Part shown: in pieces, positions 13,767 through 22,751 of the stretch
Layout of the letters: every line of letters begins with the position of its first letter
Numbering within the stretch: position 1 is the stretch's first letter
Source: an uncultured Hungatella sp.
GTDB taxonomy: Bacteria; Bacillota; Clostridia; Lachnospirales; Lachnospiraceae
Length of the DNA stretch: 33,281 nt
Assembly (NCBI GenBank): GCA_910586845.1
Contig: CAJUJV010000040.1
Coordinates: 1-33,281, forward strand
Direction of reading: 5' to 3'
Position numbers and translations under genes: made by a program
Notes under the pieces: model-generated
Databases searched by the model: none
Told to the model about the DNA's origin: nothing
The model's input: only the letters and a program-made list of their open reading frames with translations

Positions 13767-16106
13767 GTGGGAGATATGGAAGAGAAAAAAACTTCTGACA
13801 ATTTCATGATGAAGCTTGCGGCCTTTATCGTGAATAAGAGAAAGGCCTTTATCGTGCTGTTTGTACTGGCCTGTATCTACAGCGCCATTTCCATTCCCAA
13901 GGTGGGAGTGATCAATGATCTGACGGAATATCTTCCGGAGACTACGGAGACCAGGCAGGGCCTGGATATCATGGAACAGGAATTTACCACCTTCGGGTCA
14001 GCCAAAATCCTGGTCAGCAATATCACCTACGAGAAGGCCCTGGAGCTGGCAGGACAACTGGAGGAGATCAGGGGGATCTCGGCAGTGTCTTTTTACGATC
14101 AGGAGGACAGCGCTTATGACAGCGACGACAGGGCGGATTACTATAAAGACGCCAGCGCGTTGTTTACGCTGACTTTTGAGGAGGAAGAAGACACGGAGCT
14201 GTCCCAGACAGCCATGGTCCAGGTCCGGGAGGCTCTTCAGGGATATTCCTCTTATGTCTATACTACTGTGGACAAAGATGATGCCGCTTCTCTGAAAGCG
14301 GACATGAGAGTCATCGTGGTCATTGTGATCCTCATCATTCTGGTGGTGCTGCTGTTTACCTCCAAGACCTATATGGAGATCGTGATCTTTCTCATGGTCT
14401 TCGGCGTGGCGGCTCTTCTGAATATGGGGACCAACTACTGGTTCGGCGAGATCTCCTTTGTGACCAACGCTGTGGGGGCCGTCCTTCAGCTGGCCCTGGC
14501 CATCGATTACGCCATCATTTTGTTTCACCGTTTTATGGAAGAGCATGAGGACAAAGATACTATCGAAGCCATTACCGTGGCGTTGAGCAAGGCCATTCCG
14601 GAGATCTCGTCCAGCAGTCTTACTACCGTATCCGGTATGGTGGCGCTGATGTTCATGCAGTTCGGTATCGGCATGGACCTGGGCAGCGTGCTGACCAAGG
14701 CCATTATTCTCAGCCTCCTTACCGTATTCCTGCTCATGCCGGCGCTGATCGTCATGTTTGCCGGGGCCATCGACAGGACCGTGCACAGAAATTTTGTGCC
14801 CTCCATCAATATCTGGGGGAAGATCGTGGTGAAGCTGCGGTTCATCGGTATGCCCATTTTCCTGGCTATCGTGGTCATGGCCAGCATCTACGCGGGAAAA
14901 TGTCCTTACATATATGACATCAACTCCATAGAGTCAAATAAGAAAAACGAATTTATGGCATCCAAAGAACGGATCCAGGAGACCTTCGAGGTGACCAACA
15001 CCATGGCTATCGTAGTGCCCAAAGGCGACTATGAGAAAGAGGGGAGGATCCTGAAGCGGCTGGAAACCATGGATGAGGTGGATACGGCTCTGGGCCTGGC
15101 CAATGTGGAAGTGAGCGACGACGGCAAATACATCCTGGTGGATAAGCTGGGGCCCAGGGATTTTTCCCAGGTGGCAGAGGTGGATCTGGATCTGGTGCGT
15201 ATGCTCTACCAGTTCTATGCATTTGACAAGGAACAGTACAGCGCATTTATGAAAAATCTCGATGACTATCAGGTCTCCATCATCGATATGATCGACTTTA
15301 TCTACGAACAGAAGGAAAAAGGCGGACTGGAGTTTGACGATGAGCTGTCGGAAGAGATCGATGACCTCCACAAGGCGGTGTGCGATGCCAGGGAACAGCT
15401 GGAGGGAGAGGTCTATGACCGTCTGGTATTTACCCTGAAGGGCCCGGTGGAGGGAGAAGAGACTTTCCGCACCGTTGACCGGATCCGGGATCTTGCTCTG
15501 GAGTACTATGACGAGGTCTATGTAGTGGGGGATGCCACCAGCAACTGGGATTTAAGCACTTCCTTTGAGCGTGACAATGTGATCATCAGCGTGCTGACCG
15601 CTCTGTTTGTAGGACTGATCCTGCTGTTTACCTTCCAGTCCGCAGGACTTCCCTTCCTGCTGGTGCTGACGATCCAGGGAAGCATCTGGATCAATTTTTC
15701 CATGCCTTACCTGACCGGGAGTACCATGTATTTCTTAAGCTACCTGGTGGTAAGTTCCATCCAGATGGGCGCTACCATCGACTATGCCATCGTGATCACC
15801 AGCAGATATCTGGCCCTGAGGAAAGAGATGACGGACAGGAAAAAGACGGTGACAGAGGCACTGAATCAGTCCTTCCCCACAATCATCACCTCGGGAACGA
15901 TCCTGACCAGCGCGGGATTTGTTATAGGATATCTGACCAACAATGCGGTCATCGCCTCCCTCGGAAAAGTTCTGGGACGGGGAACTCTGATCTCCATTAT
16001 CCTGGTCATGATGGTCCTGCCTCAGCTTCTGCTGCTGGGCGATAAGCTGATCGATAAGACAGAGCTGACCAGGGCGGTAAAACTGGGAGAAGAGAAGGAG
16101 GGGTAA
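13767..16106 (+). CDS. MMPL-family RND-type transporter
   Basis: A 779-residue membrane transporter of the MMPL/RND superfamily, with two repeats each holding one leading and five clustered transmembrane helices and a large extracytoplasmic loop. TM1 is near 23-43. The proton-relay type motif ALAIDYAIILFHR is near 243-256 and its counterpart ATIDYAIVITSR is near 668-680. The second outer loop (about 490-560) contains a short acidic coiled coil. Substrates of this Gram-positive group are mostly unknown; lipids or hydrophobic compounds are typical for MMPL. The start is either GTG 13767 (Shine-Dalgarno 4 bp away) or ATG 13776 (13 bp), and neither spacing is ideal. The next gene begins 3 bp after the stop, and a tetR gene lies divergently upstream. 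Confidence 0.9.
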   Translation: MGDMEEKKTSDNFMMKLAAFIVNKRKAFIVLFVLACIYSAISIPKVGVINDLTEYLPETTETRQGLDIMEQEFTTFGSAKILVSNITYEKALELAGQLEEIRGISAVSFYDQEDSAYDSDDRADYYKDASALFTLTFEEEEDTELSQTAMVQVREALQGYSSYVYTTVDKDDAASLKADMRVIVVIVILIILVVLLFTSKTYMEIVIFLMVFGVAALLNMGTNYWFGEISFVTNAVGAVLQLALAIDYAIILFHRFMEEHEDKDTIEAITVALSKAIPEISSSSLTTVSGMVALMFMQFGIGMDLGSVLTKAIILSLLTVFLLMPALIVMFAGAIDRTVHRNFVPSINIWGKIVVKLRFIGMPIFLAIVVMASIYAGKCPYIYDINSIESNKKNEFMASKERIQETFEVTNTMAIVVPKGDYEKEGRILKRLETMDEVDTALGLANVEVSDDGKYILVDKLGPRDFSQVAEVDLDLVRMLYQFYAFDKEQYSAFMKNLDDYQVSIIDMIDFIYEQKEKGGLEFDDELSEEIDDLHKAVCDAREQLEGEVYDRLVFTLKGPVEGEETFRTVDRIRDLALEYYDEVYVVGDATSNWDLSTSFERDNVIISVLTALFVGLILLFTFQSAGLPFLLVLTIQGSIWINFSMPYLTGSTMYFLSYLVVSSIQMGATIDYAIVITSRYLALRKEMTDRKKTVTEALNQSFPTIITSGTILTSAGFVIGYLTNNAVIASLGKVLGRGTLISIILVMMVLPQLLLLGDKLIDKTELTRAVKLGEEKEG

Positions 16107-16109
16107 GTC

Positions 16110-19100
16110 ATGAGAAGAACCGTGAAAAAGAATAGAACAACTGCCTTGTTCCTGGCTATGACGCTGGTCCTGTCCGCGGCGGAGACGGGAGGACTGTGGC
16201 AGATGGAAGCCATGGCTTCCCAGACCGGCCGGGAGGAAGCCGACGAAGAGATCAGGATCACCACCGGGGAGGAATTTCTGGACTTCGGCAGAAACTGTGT
16301 TTCCGAGACCTACTCCAAAGGGAAGACCTTTATCCTGGAGACAGACATTGACCTTCAGGGAAAAGACTTTCAGCCTATCCCCGTGTTTGCAGGGATATTT
16401 GAGGGGAACGGACACGGAATCATCGGCCTGTCCATCCACGACGCCGGTTCCGGCCTGGGCCTGTTCCGGTATGTACAGGAAGGGGCAGAGATAAAAAATC
16501 TCCGGGTTCAGGGAACCGTACAGCCGGAAGGCAGCAGAAAGAACACAGGGGGCATCGCCGGAGTCAACCGGGGGCTTATCGAAGGCTGCACCTTCGGCGG
16601 ACTGCTCACCGGCCAGGAGGCCCTGGGAGGCATCGCCGGTTACAACGAAGAGACCGGGATCATCCGCAACTGTGAAAATCAGGCCGTTCTCACCGGCAAC
16701 CTGAAGACAGGAGGCATCGCCGGGGTTTCAGAGGGACTGATCGAAGACTGTGTCAACAGAGGAGAGATCAACGGGACGGATCAGAAGGTGGAAGACCAAT
16801 CCGGCTCTCAGTTTTCCCTGAACTCCATTGATCTGGAAGACAGTATCCGTGTGGAGAGAGTCAATGACGGAGGAGGCATCGCCGGGTTTTCTCAGGGAAT
16901 TATCCGGGGCTGTACCAATTACGGCAAAGTGGGATATCCCCATATGGGATATAATCTGGGAGGCATCGCCGGGAGGCAGAGCGGGCTGATTGAGGGCTGC
17001 ACGAACCAGGGAACGATCCGGGGGAGGAAAGATGTGGGGGGCATCACGGGACAGTTTGAACCCTGCCTGACGGTGAAGTATGAAGAGGATATGTTCGGAA
17101 GTCTGGAAAGCCAGATGGACCGTCTGTCTCAGATGGGAGATTCCATGTCCAGGTTGATCGAGGAGGCCGGCGACACTGCCTCCGGCAATCTGGACCGCAT
17201 TGATGAACAGCTGGGAAAGATCAAGGACATCGGAAGATTTTATAAGAATATCTATAAAGAAGGCGGAGACGAGTTCGACAGGGATGCCGACCGGTCTCTT
17301 GACGAGATCCAGCGTATTCTCGATCATATGGAGCTGAGGCTGTCCACAGGCGAGACAAGAAGACGGATCAGCTCTGCCAAAGAGACTCTGAGCCAGATGA
17401 AGCGGCTGAGAGAGGAGATGAAGAAGGGATATGAAGGCGATGTCAGCGATGTGGAGGCCCTGAAAAAGTGGCTGGAACAGCGGCGCCGTCAGATGGAGGA
17501 ACTGTCCCGTTACGGGGACCAGCTGAAAGAAGATATTGCCTATATTGCGGTCCACGCTCCCGGCGATGCGGCAGAAGGGGCAGAGAACTTCGGAGACGAC
17601 CTGGAGGATCTTCAGGTGGAAGCCAACGGGCTCATTGATATGATCCGCATAAACGGCGATAAGCTGAAAAATGATCTGGATTCCATGGATGAGGAACTGA
17701 CTGCAGAGCTGGATGCGCTGTCCGGCGATATGGATGCCCTTTCCGACGGTCTCAAAGACAGCAAGAGTCAGATCCGGGATCAGAAGGACCAGATTCAGGA
17801 CCAGATCGATCAGATCCGGGACACCATCTCCGAAGGCGTGGACAGAGCGAGGGAGGAGAAGGATCTTTTTGAAGACATCTCCGATCTGGAGGCCCAGGAG
17901 CCGGAAGCAGGGATGATCATCGACTGTGTCAATGAGGGAGCAGTCTCTGCGGATTTCCAGGCAGGAGGCATCGCCGGTATCATCGGGATAGAGGCAGGAC
18001 TGGACCCGGAACAGGATCTGGAGGCAGAAGAAGAACGGACTCTGAATGTGACCCGCAACATCAGGGCCATAGTATCAAACTGTGTCAACAGGCAGCAGAT
18101 CCAGGTGAAAAATGATTATGCGGGAGGTATTGCCGGCAAGGCCAATCTGGGAGCGCTGATCGGAAATCAGAATTACGGAGATGTGTCCGCGGAAGATGGA
18201 AACTATGCGGGGGGCATCACGGGAAGCAGCGCTTATGTGCTCAGAAACAACTATAATATGTGCACCATTTCCGGCAACGACTACATAGGAGGCATCGCCG
18301 GCTGGGGAACGGATATGCTGGGCAATTACTCCATGGTATCTTTCGAAAACATGGGAGGAGAGTGGAGAGGAACCGTGGCCGGGGCCGCAGACGAAGAAGG
18401 ACTGGTGGAAGGAAACTTCTACGTGGAGGAAGGTCTGGGAGCCGTAGACGGCATCACTTATGAAGGCCAGGCTCAGGGTCTTACGTACGAAGAGTTCCGG
18501 AACCTGGAGCAGATGCCGGAGGAGTTCGGAAGGCTGACCGTAGAATTTCTGGTGGAGGATCAGGTCCTGAAAACCGTGATCTGCCAGTACGGTGACAGTG
18601 TCCCCTCATCGGAAATCCCCCAGGTTCCTAAAAAAGACGGTTACTATTATGTATGGGAAGAAAAAGACCTGTCCTGTATCAAAGGCAACGAGAAGGTCCG
18701 TGCCATCTACCGTGCATGGAATACCACGATCGCCTCATCGGATGATAAGATGCCTCTGATGCTTGCAGAAGCCGATTTCTATCCCGGAACTTCCCTGACC
18801 CTGGAGGAGAGACCGGCCGGGTATGGGGAGAACCAGATTCCGGATGGATATCTTCCGGTAAAGGCTTACGCATACTCCATCCGGCAGCCGGAAGGCGTGG
18901 CGGGCCCGGAAATGATCAGGCTCCATGTGCTGGCAGAAGGCTGTTCCCGGTCTGCTGTCCTGGGGATCGTAAGAGACGGAGAGATCCGGATCACAGAAAG
19001 CAGATGGGACGGAGACTATCTGGTGGTGGAGATGGATGGAGTCGGCGAACTGGTGATCCTGGAGCGGGAAAAGCCTCTGCCTCTGTGGATAGCCGCAGCA

Positions 19101-19376
19101 GCCGCGGTTCTGGTTCTTGGACTCCTGATCCTGGCAGCCGGCAGACGGAAGAAGGGGAAAAAGAGACGCAGATCCCCGGAATCCGAAGCTGCCGGTGCAG
19201 CCGGGGACTCCAGAGGATCTGAAAATACGGATCACGGACAGGAATCCGGGGAGCAGAAAGATACAGCCTCTGCCCCCAAATCCCGGCAGGACGGGACCGC
19301 CGACAGGACGGAGGCAGAAAAGACAGCCGGGGAAACCCCAGACAGCGAAGCAGCCGAAGAAAGGAACCGGGTGTAA
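16110..19376 (+). CDS. membrane-anchored GLUG-repeat protein with long helical insert
   Basis: A 1088-residue exported protein. A signal peptide lies at about 1-36 (ending near EAMAS). GLUG-type repeats with the GGI[AT]G core form two blocks, six repeats at about 145-315 and four at about 610-740, probably a beta-solenoid. Between them (about 325-600) lies a highly charged helical region rich in D, E, Q, R and L heptads, including DALSDGLKDSKSQIRDQKDQ. A beta-rich section with AIYRAWNTTI follows (about 790-980). One transmembrane helix (about 990-1012) and a basic, then low-complexity, tail end the protein. There is no LPXTG motif. It starts 3 bp after the transporter stop with GGAGGGG upstream, so it is translated together with the transporter and is probably its extracytoplasmic partner. 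Confidence 0.85.
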   Translation: MRRTVKKNRTTALFLAMTLVLSAAETGGLWQMEAMASQTGREEADEEIRITTGEEFLDFGRNCVSETYSKGKTFILETDIDLQGKDFQPIPVFAGIFEGNGHGIIGLSIHDAGSGLGLFRYVQEGAEIKNLRVQGTVQPEGSRKNTGGIAGVNRGLIEGCTFGGLLTGQEALGGIAGYNEETGIIRNCENQAVLTGNLKTGGIAGVSEGLIEDCVNRGEINGTDQKVEDQSGSQFSLNSIDLEDSIRVERVNDGGGIAGFSQGIIRGCTNYGKVGYPHMGYNLGGIAGRQSGLIEGCTNQGTIRGRKDVGGITGQFEPCLTVKYEEDMFGSLESQMDRLSQMGDSMSRLIEEAGDTASGNLDRIDEQLGKIKDIGRFYKNIYKEGGDEFDRDADRSLDEIQRILDHMELRLSTGETRRRISSAKETLSQMKRLREEMKKGYEGDVSDVEALKKWLEQRRRQMEELSRYGDQLKEDIAYIAVHAPGDAAEGAENFGDDLEDLQVEANGLIDMIRINGDKLKNDLDSMDEELTAELDALSGDMDALSDGLKDSKSQIRDQKDQIQDQIDQIRDTISEGVDRAREEKDLFEDISDLEAQEPEAGMIIDCVNEGAVSADFQAGGIAGIIGIEAGLDPEQDLEAEEERTLNVTRNIRAIVSNCVNRQQIQVKNDYAGGIAGKANLGALIGNQNYGDVSAEDGNYAGGITGSSAYVLRNNYNMCTISGNDYIGGIAGWGTDMLGNYSMVSFENMGGEWRGTVAGAADEEGLVEGNFYVEEGLGAVDGITYEGQAQGLTYEEFRNLEQMPEEFGRLTVEFLVEDQVLKTVICQYGDSVPSSEIPQVPKKDGYYYVWEEKDLSCIKGNEKVRAIYRAWNTTIASSDDKMPLMLAEADFYPGTSLTLEERPAGYGENQIPDGYLPVKAYAYSIRQPEGVAGPEMIRLHVLAEGCSRSAVLGIVRDGEIRITESRWDGDYLVVEMDGVGELVILEREKPLPLWIAAAAAVLVLGLLILAAGRRKKGKKRRRSPESEAAGAAGDSRGSENTDHGQESGEQKDTASAPKSRQDGTADRTEAEKTAGETPDSEAAEERNRV

Positions 19377-19377
19377 T

Positions 19378-19644
19378 ATGGAAAAAACAGAGGATCGATG
19401 GAAAGATATTGATGAGACAGACCTGACCATAGCGGAGCGGTGTGTATACAGAGCAAGAAAGAAAGCAGTAGAACTGTACAGAAGAGGAAGCAGTGCAGGG
19501 GAGATCTTCGGCGCTACGGGCTTAAGCGGAACTGCCGCGGCCCATCTCTGGAAAAAGTGCTGTGCGAAAGACCCGGAGACCGGGGAGAGCCGGGGCTATG
19601 AGGCTCTGATCCCCAGATCCCGTATCAAAAAATTTATCCGCTGA
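19378..19644 (+). CDS. small helix-turn-helix protein resembling a transposase N-terminus
   Basis: An 88-residue protein starting 1 bp after the GLUG gene stop (TAATATG), so translational coupling is likely. The centre reads ARKKAVELYRRGSSAGEIF then GATGLSGTAAAHLWKKC, a helix-turn-helix of the kind used to scan DNA by transposases. It is followed by GYEALIPRSRIKKF. I recall a similar helix-turn-helix plus cysteine plus G[FY]xALIPYKR[IV]K order in the front part of DDE-type transposases from Firmicutes, but I cannot confirm this by search. No catalytic domain follows, because the frame stops at 19644. It may be a domesticated fragment or a small regulator of the operon. The frame opens further upstream at 19195, but that part overlaps the GLUG gene tail. 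Confidence 0.7.
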   Translation: MEKTEDRWKDIDETDLTIAERCVYRARKKAVELYRRGSSAGEIFGATGLSGTAAAHLWKKCCAKDPETGESRGYEALIPRSRIKKFIR

Positions 19645-19651
19645 TCTTTAA

Positions 19652-19746
19652 AGCCGGCGGGAAAGCCGCCATATCAGCCTGTGATTATCTTCCGGACTGT
19701 GTGGAGACTTTCCTGCCGGCTATTCTTCTGTCGGCCGTTGTTTTTT
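19652..19746 (+). terminator. competing hairpins and U run after the MMPL operon
   Basis: AGCCGGCGGGAAAG (19652-19665) pairs over 14 positions with CTTTCCTGCCGGCT (19708-19721), with one G-U. GCCGG from the right arm can instead pair with TCGGC (19731-19735), followed by CGTTGTTTTTTC. A third option is GGCGG/CCGCC at 19656-19670. The short form resembles a weak terminator, and the long form would prevent it. Confidence 0.5.
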
Positions 19747-19766
19747 CCCGCAAGCCATATTATAAT
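19738..19766 (+). promoter_or_regulatory. sigma-A promoter for the dgt-dnaG-rpoD cluster
   Basis: TTGTTT (19738-19743) and TATAAT (19761-19766) are 17 bp apart. The -35 box overlaps the terminator U run of the previous operon. The start near 19773 gives a leader of about 107 nt before ATG 19880. A second TATAAT occurs at about 19837 without a good -35. Confidence 0.65.
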
Positions 19767-19879
19767 AGAAAGAAAGTTCCGTACCGGCTGAACTATTAAT
19801 GAAAAAATAAGTGGTAAATCGGAACAGGGGGCAATATAATATAGGTAGGGACTTTGCGCCGGATACGGAAAGAGGATAC

Positions 19880-20917
19880 ATGATGAAAAGGGAGGGGAGA
19901 TTGTTGACTACCATCAGAGAATCCATGGAGCGGCTGGAACAGCAGTATTTAAGCCCATATGCTGCTCTGAGCAGAGATACCAGGGGGAGGGAAAGACAGG
20001 AGGAGCTGTGCGATATCCGTCCTGAATATCAGAGAGACCGGGATCGGATCCTCCACTGCAAATCGTTCCGCAGACTGAAGCACAAGACTCAGGTATTCCT
20101 GGCGCCCGAGGGGGATCATTACCGGACCAGACTGACCCATACGCTGGAGGTGGCGCAAATTGCCAGGACCATTGCCAGGTCCCTGCGTCTCAACGAAAGT
20201 CTGGCAGAGGCCATTGCGCTGGGTCATGATCTGGGACATACCCCTTTCGGACATTCAGGAGAAGCTATCCTGGACAAGCTGTGTGAGGACGGATTTGCCC
20301 ACTACCGCCAGAGCGTCCGGGTCGTGGAGGTGCTGGAGAAAGACGGCAGAGGGCTGAACCTGACATGGGAAGTGAGAGACGGGATCCTGAATCACCGGAC
20401 CAGCGGCCATCCGTCTACGCTGGAGGGCAGTATCGTGCGTCTTTCCGACAAGATCGCCTATATTAACCATGATATTGACGATGCCATCCGGGCCAGGATC
20501 TTCCGGGAGGAGGATCTGCCCGCGGAGTATACAGACGTTTTGGGGCACAGCGTCAGAGAGCGGCTGAATACCATGATCCATGATATCATCCTGAACAGCC
20601 GGGACAAGCCGGAGATTCTTATGTCGGCAGAGAGGGAGAAAGCCATGAAGGACCTGCGTTCCTGGATGTTTGAACATGTCTACAGCAACAGCGTGGCCAA
20701 GGAGGAGGAGGGAAAGGCTCAGAGAATGCTGAAGTTTCTCTATCAGTATTATATGGAGCATACGCAGGATCTTCCCCGGGAATATCTGGAGCTGATGGAA
20801 CAGAGAGGAGAAAAGAAGGCGCGTATCGTGTGCGATTACATTGCAGGCATGAGCGACCGGTACGCCATCGATATGTTTGAACAGCTGTTCGTGCCAAAGG
20901 CATGGAAGGCTGTCTGA
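19880..20917 (+). CDS. dgt: deoxyguanosinetriphosphate triphosphohydrolase-like HD protein
   Basis: An HD-domain dNTP triphosphohydrolase of the Dgt family, about 345 residues. It shows the phosphohydrolase motifs RTRLTHT, HDLGHTPFGHSGE and SDKIAYINHD, plus the conserved N-terminal RDRDRILHCKSFRRLKHKTQ region. It hydrolyses dNTPs to nucleoside and triphosphate. ATG 19880 has AGAGG 5 bp upstream. The stronger GGGAGGGGAG precedes tandem TTG codons at 19901 and 19904, where most homologues begin (TTIRE), so the true start may be there. It heads the conserved Clostridia order dgt-dnaG-rpoD; dnaG begins 25 bp after its stop. Confidence 0.93.
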   Translation: MMKREGRLLTTIRESMERLEQQYLSPYAALSRDTRGRERQEELCDIRPEYQRDRDRILHCKSFRRLKHKTQVFLAPEGDHYRTRLTHTLEVAQIARTIARSLRLNESLAEAIALGHDLGHTPFGHSGEAILDKLCEDGFAHYRQSVRVVEVLEKDGRGLNLTWEVRDGILNHRTSGHPSTLEGSIVRLSDKIAYINHDIDDAIRARIFREEDLPAEYTDVLGHSVRERLNTMIHDIILNSRDKPEILMSAEREKAMKDLRSWMFEHVYSNSVAKEEEGKAQRMLKFLYQYYMEHTQDLPREYLELMEQRGEKKARIVCDYIAGMSDRYAIDMFEQLFVPKAWKAV

Positions 20918-20942
20918 AGGACCAGAGAGGAGATGGAGCTTC

Positions 20943-22712
20943 ATGTTTTATCCGGAAGAGATCGTAGAAGAAGTGAGGATGAAAAACGATATTGTAGATG
21001 TGATTTCGGGGTATGTGAAGCTGCAGAAGAAAGGGAGCAGTTATTTTGGACTGTGTCCGTTCCACAATGAGAAATCCCCGTCCTTTTCCGTGTCTCCGGG
21101 CAAGCAGATGTACTACTGCTTCGGATGCGGGGCCGGAGGCAATGCCATCACATTTCTCATGGAGTATGAGAACTATTCTTTTCCCGAGGCTCTGAAGGTG
21201 CTGGCGGACCGGGCGGGAGTGGAACTGCCTCAGGAAGAAATGTCCCGGGAGGCCAGAGCCCAGGCGGATCTGCGGTCGTCTCTGCTGGAGATCAATAAGG
21301 GGGCTGCCAACTATTTTTATTACCAGCTCAAGTCTCCTCAGGGGAGGCTGGGGTATGAGTATCTGAGAAACAGGCAGCTGAGCGATGATACGATCAGAAG
21401 ATTCGGCCTGGGATACGCCAACAAGACCTGGGACGATCTGTACCGTTATCTGAAGAATAAGGGATACGGCGACCAGCTCCTCCGGGAGACCGGTCTGTTT
21501 GTCATAGAGGAGAGAGGAGCCAGGGACAAGTTCAACAACCGCGTCATGTTCCCCATCATGGATGTGAACAACCGTGTCATCGGATTCGGAGGCCGTGTCA
21601 TGGGGGACGGAATGCCCAAATACTTAAATTCCCCGGAAACCAGGATTTTTGACAAGGGCCGCAATCTGTACGGTCTCAATTACGCCAGGACTTCCAGAGA
21701 AAAATATATGCTGATCTGCGAAGGATACATGGATGTCATCGCCATGCACCAGGCCGGATTTACCAATGCGGTTGCCTCTCTGGGCACAGCCTTCACGGTC
21801 CAGCACGGCGCTCTCATCAGACGGTACACGGATCAGGTGGTCCTGACCTACGACAGCGACGGCGCCGGTATAAAGGCGGCCCTGCGGGCTATCCCCATCT
21901 TAAAGGAGGCGGGGGTTTCCGCCAGAGTGCTGAATATGGAACCCTATAAGGATCCGGATGAGTTTATAAAGAACCTGGGGCCGGAAGCATTTCGGGAGAG
22001 AATCGAAAAGGCGAAGAACAGTTTTCTGTTTGAGATCGATGTGCTGAAGCGGGATTATGATCTGGAGGACCCGGAACAGAAGACCCGGTTTTACAACGCA
22101 GCGGCCAGAAAGCTTCTGGAATTTCCCGAAGCCCTGGAGAGAGATAACTATATTCAGGCAGTGGCCAGGGAACACTATATCAACTATCAGGACTTAAGAC
22201 AGCTGGTCAACAGTCTGGGGAGCAGACTGGGACCGCTGCCTCAGAACAAAGAAGAGAGAAGTGTTTCCTCTTACAGAGACAGGAAGAAGGAGAAAGAGGA
22301 CGGGCCAAAAAGGTCTCAGAGGCTTCTGCTCACCTGGCTGATCGAAAACCCGAAGCTGTTTGAGAAGATTCAGGGGATCATCACTCCCGCAGATTTCGGT
22401 GAAGAGCTGTACCGCCAGGTGGCTCAGATGGTATTTGACAATTATAAAAAGGGAGATCTGAATCCCGGGGGGATCCTGAATTATTTTATTAATGACGAGG
22501 AAGAATACAGAACTGTGGCAGGGCTTTTTCACGCGGGTCTTAAAGAGTCCCTGAGCAGCGAGGAACAGAAGAAGGCGTTTGTGGAGATCGTGATAAAGGT
22601 GAAGAAGAACAGTCTGGATGAAGCCAGCAGAAGGGCCACGGACATCGTGGAACTGCAGGAGATCATCAGGGAACAGAGGGCCCTGAAGACGCTGAATATT
22701 TCCATGGATTAG
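20943..22712 (+). CDS. dnaG: DNA primase
   Basis: A 589-residue primase that makes RNA primers at the replication fork. The CHC2 zinc site is intact (C38, H41, C59, C62, in LCPFHNEKS and YYCFGCGAGG). The TOPRIM core shows CEGYMDVIAMHQAG (about 257-270) and YDSDGAG (about 303-309), which bind Mg2+. The C-terminal region (about 440-589) is the helicase-binding domain and is less conserved, as usual. Start 20943 is selected by GAGAGGAG upstream and the standard opening FYPEEIVEEV; the frame itself begins inside dgt. rpoD follows 39 bp later. Confidence 0.97.
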   Translation: MFYPEEIVEEVRMKNDIVDVISGYVKLQKKGSSYFGLCPFHNEKSPSFSVSPGKQMYYCFGCGAGGNAITFLMEYENYSFPEALKVLADRAGVELPQEEMSREARAQADLRSSLLEINKGAANYFYYQLKSPQGRLGYEYLRNRQLSDDTIRRFGLGYANKTWDDLYRYLKNKGYGDQLLRETGLFVIEERGARDKFNNRVMFPIMDVNNRVIGFGGRVMGDGMPKYLNSPETRIFDKGRNLYGLNYARTSREKYMLICEGYMDVIAMHQAGFTNAVASLGTAFTVQHGALIRRYTDQVVLTYDSDGAGIKAALRAIPILKEAGVSARVLNMEPYKDPDEFIKNLGPEAFRERIEKAKNSFLFEIDVLKRDYDLEDPEQKTRFYNAAARKLLEFPEALERDNYIQAVAREHYINYQDLRQLVNSLGSRLGPLPQNKEERSVSSYRDRKKEKEDGPKRSQRLLLTWLIENPKLFEKIQGIITPADFGEELYRQVAQMVFDNYKKGDLNPGGILNYFINDEEEYRTVAGLFHAGLKESLSSEEQKKAFVEIVIKVKKNSLDEASRRATDIVELQEIIREQRALKTLNISMD

Positions 22713-22751
22713 GGCAACACTATATGGAAGAGTACGGAAAGGTTGGACCAT

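Noticed and set aside
13998..14786. A 262-residue open frame on the minus strand inside the MMPL gene, with others like it opposite the GLUG, rlmD, rpoD and pcrA genes
   Set aside because: They are histidine- and glutamine-rich shadows of strongly coding genes, with no Shine-Dalgarno and no domain pattern.
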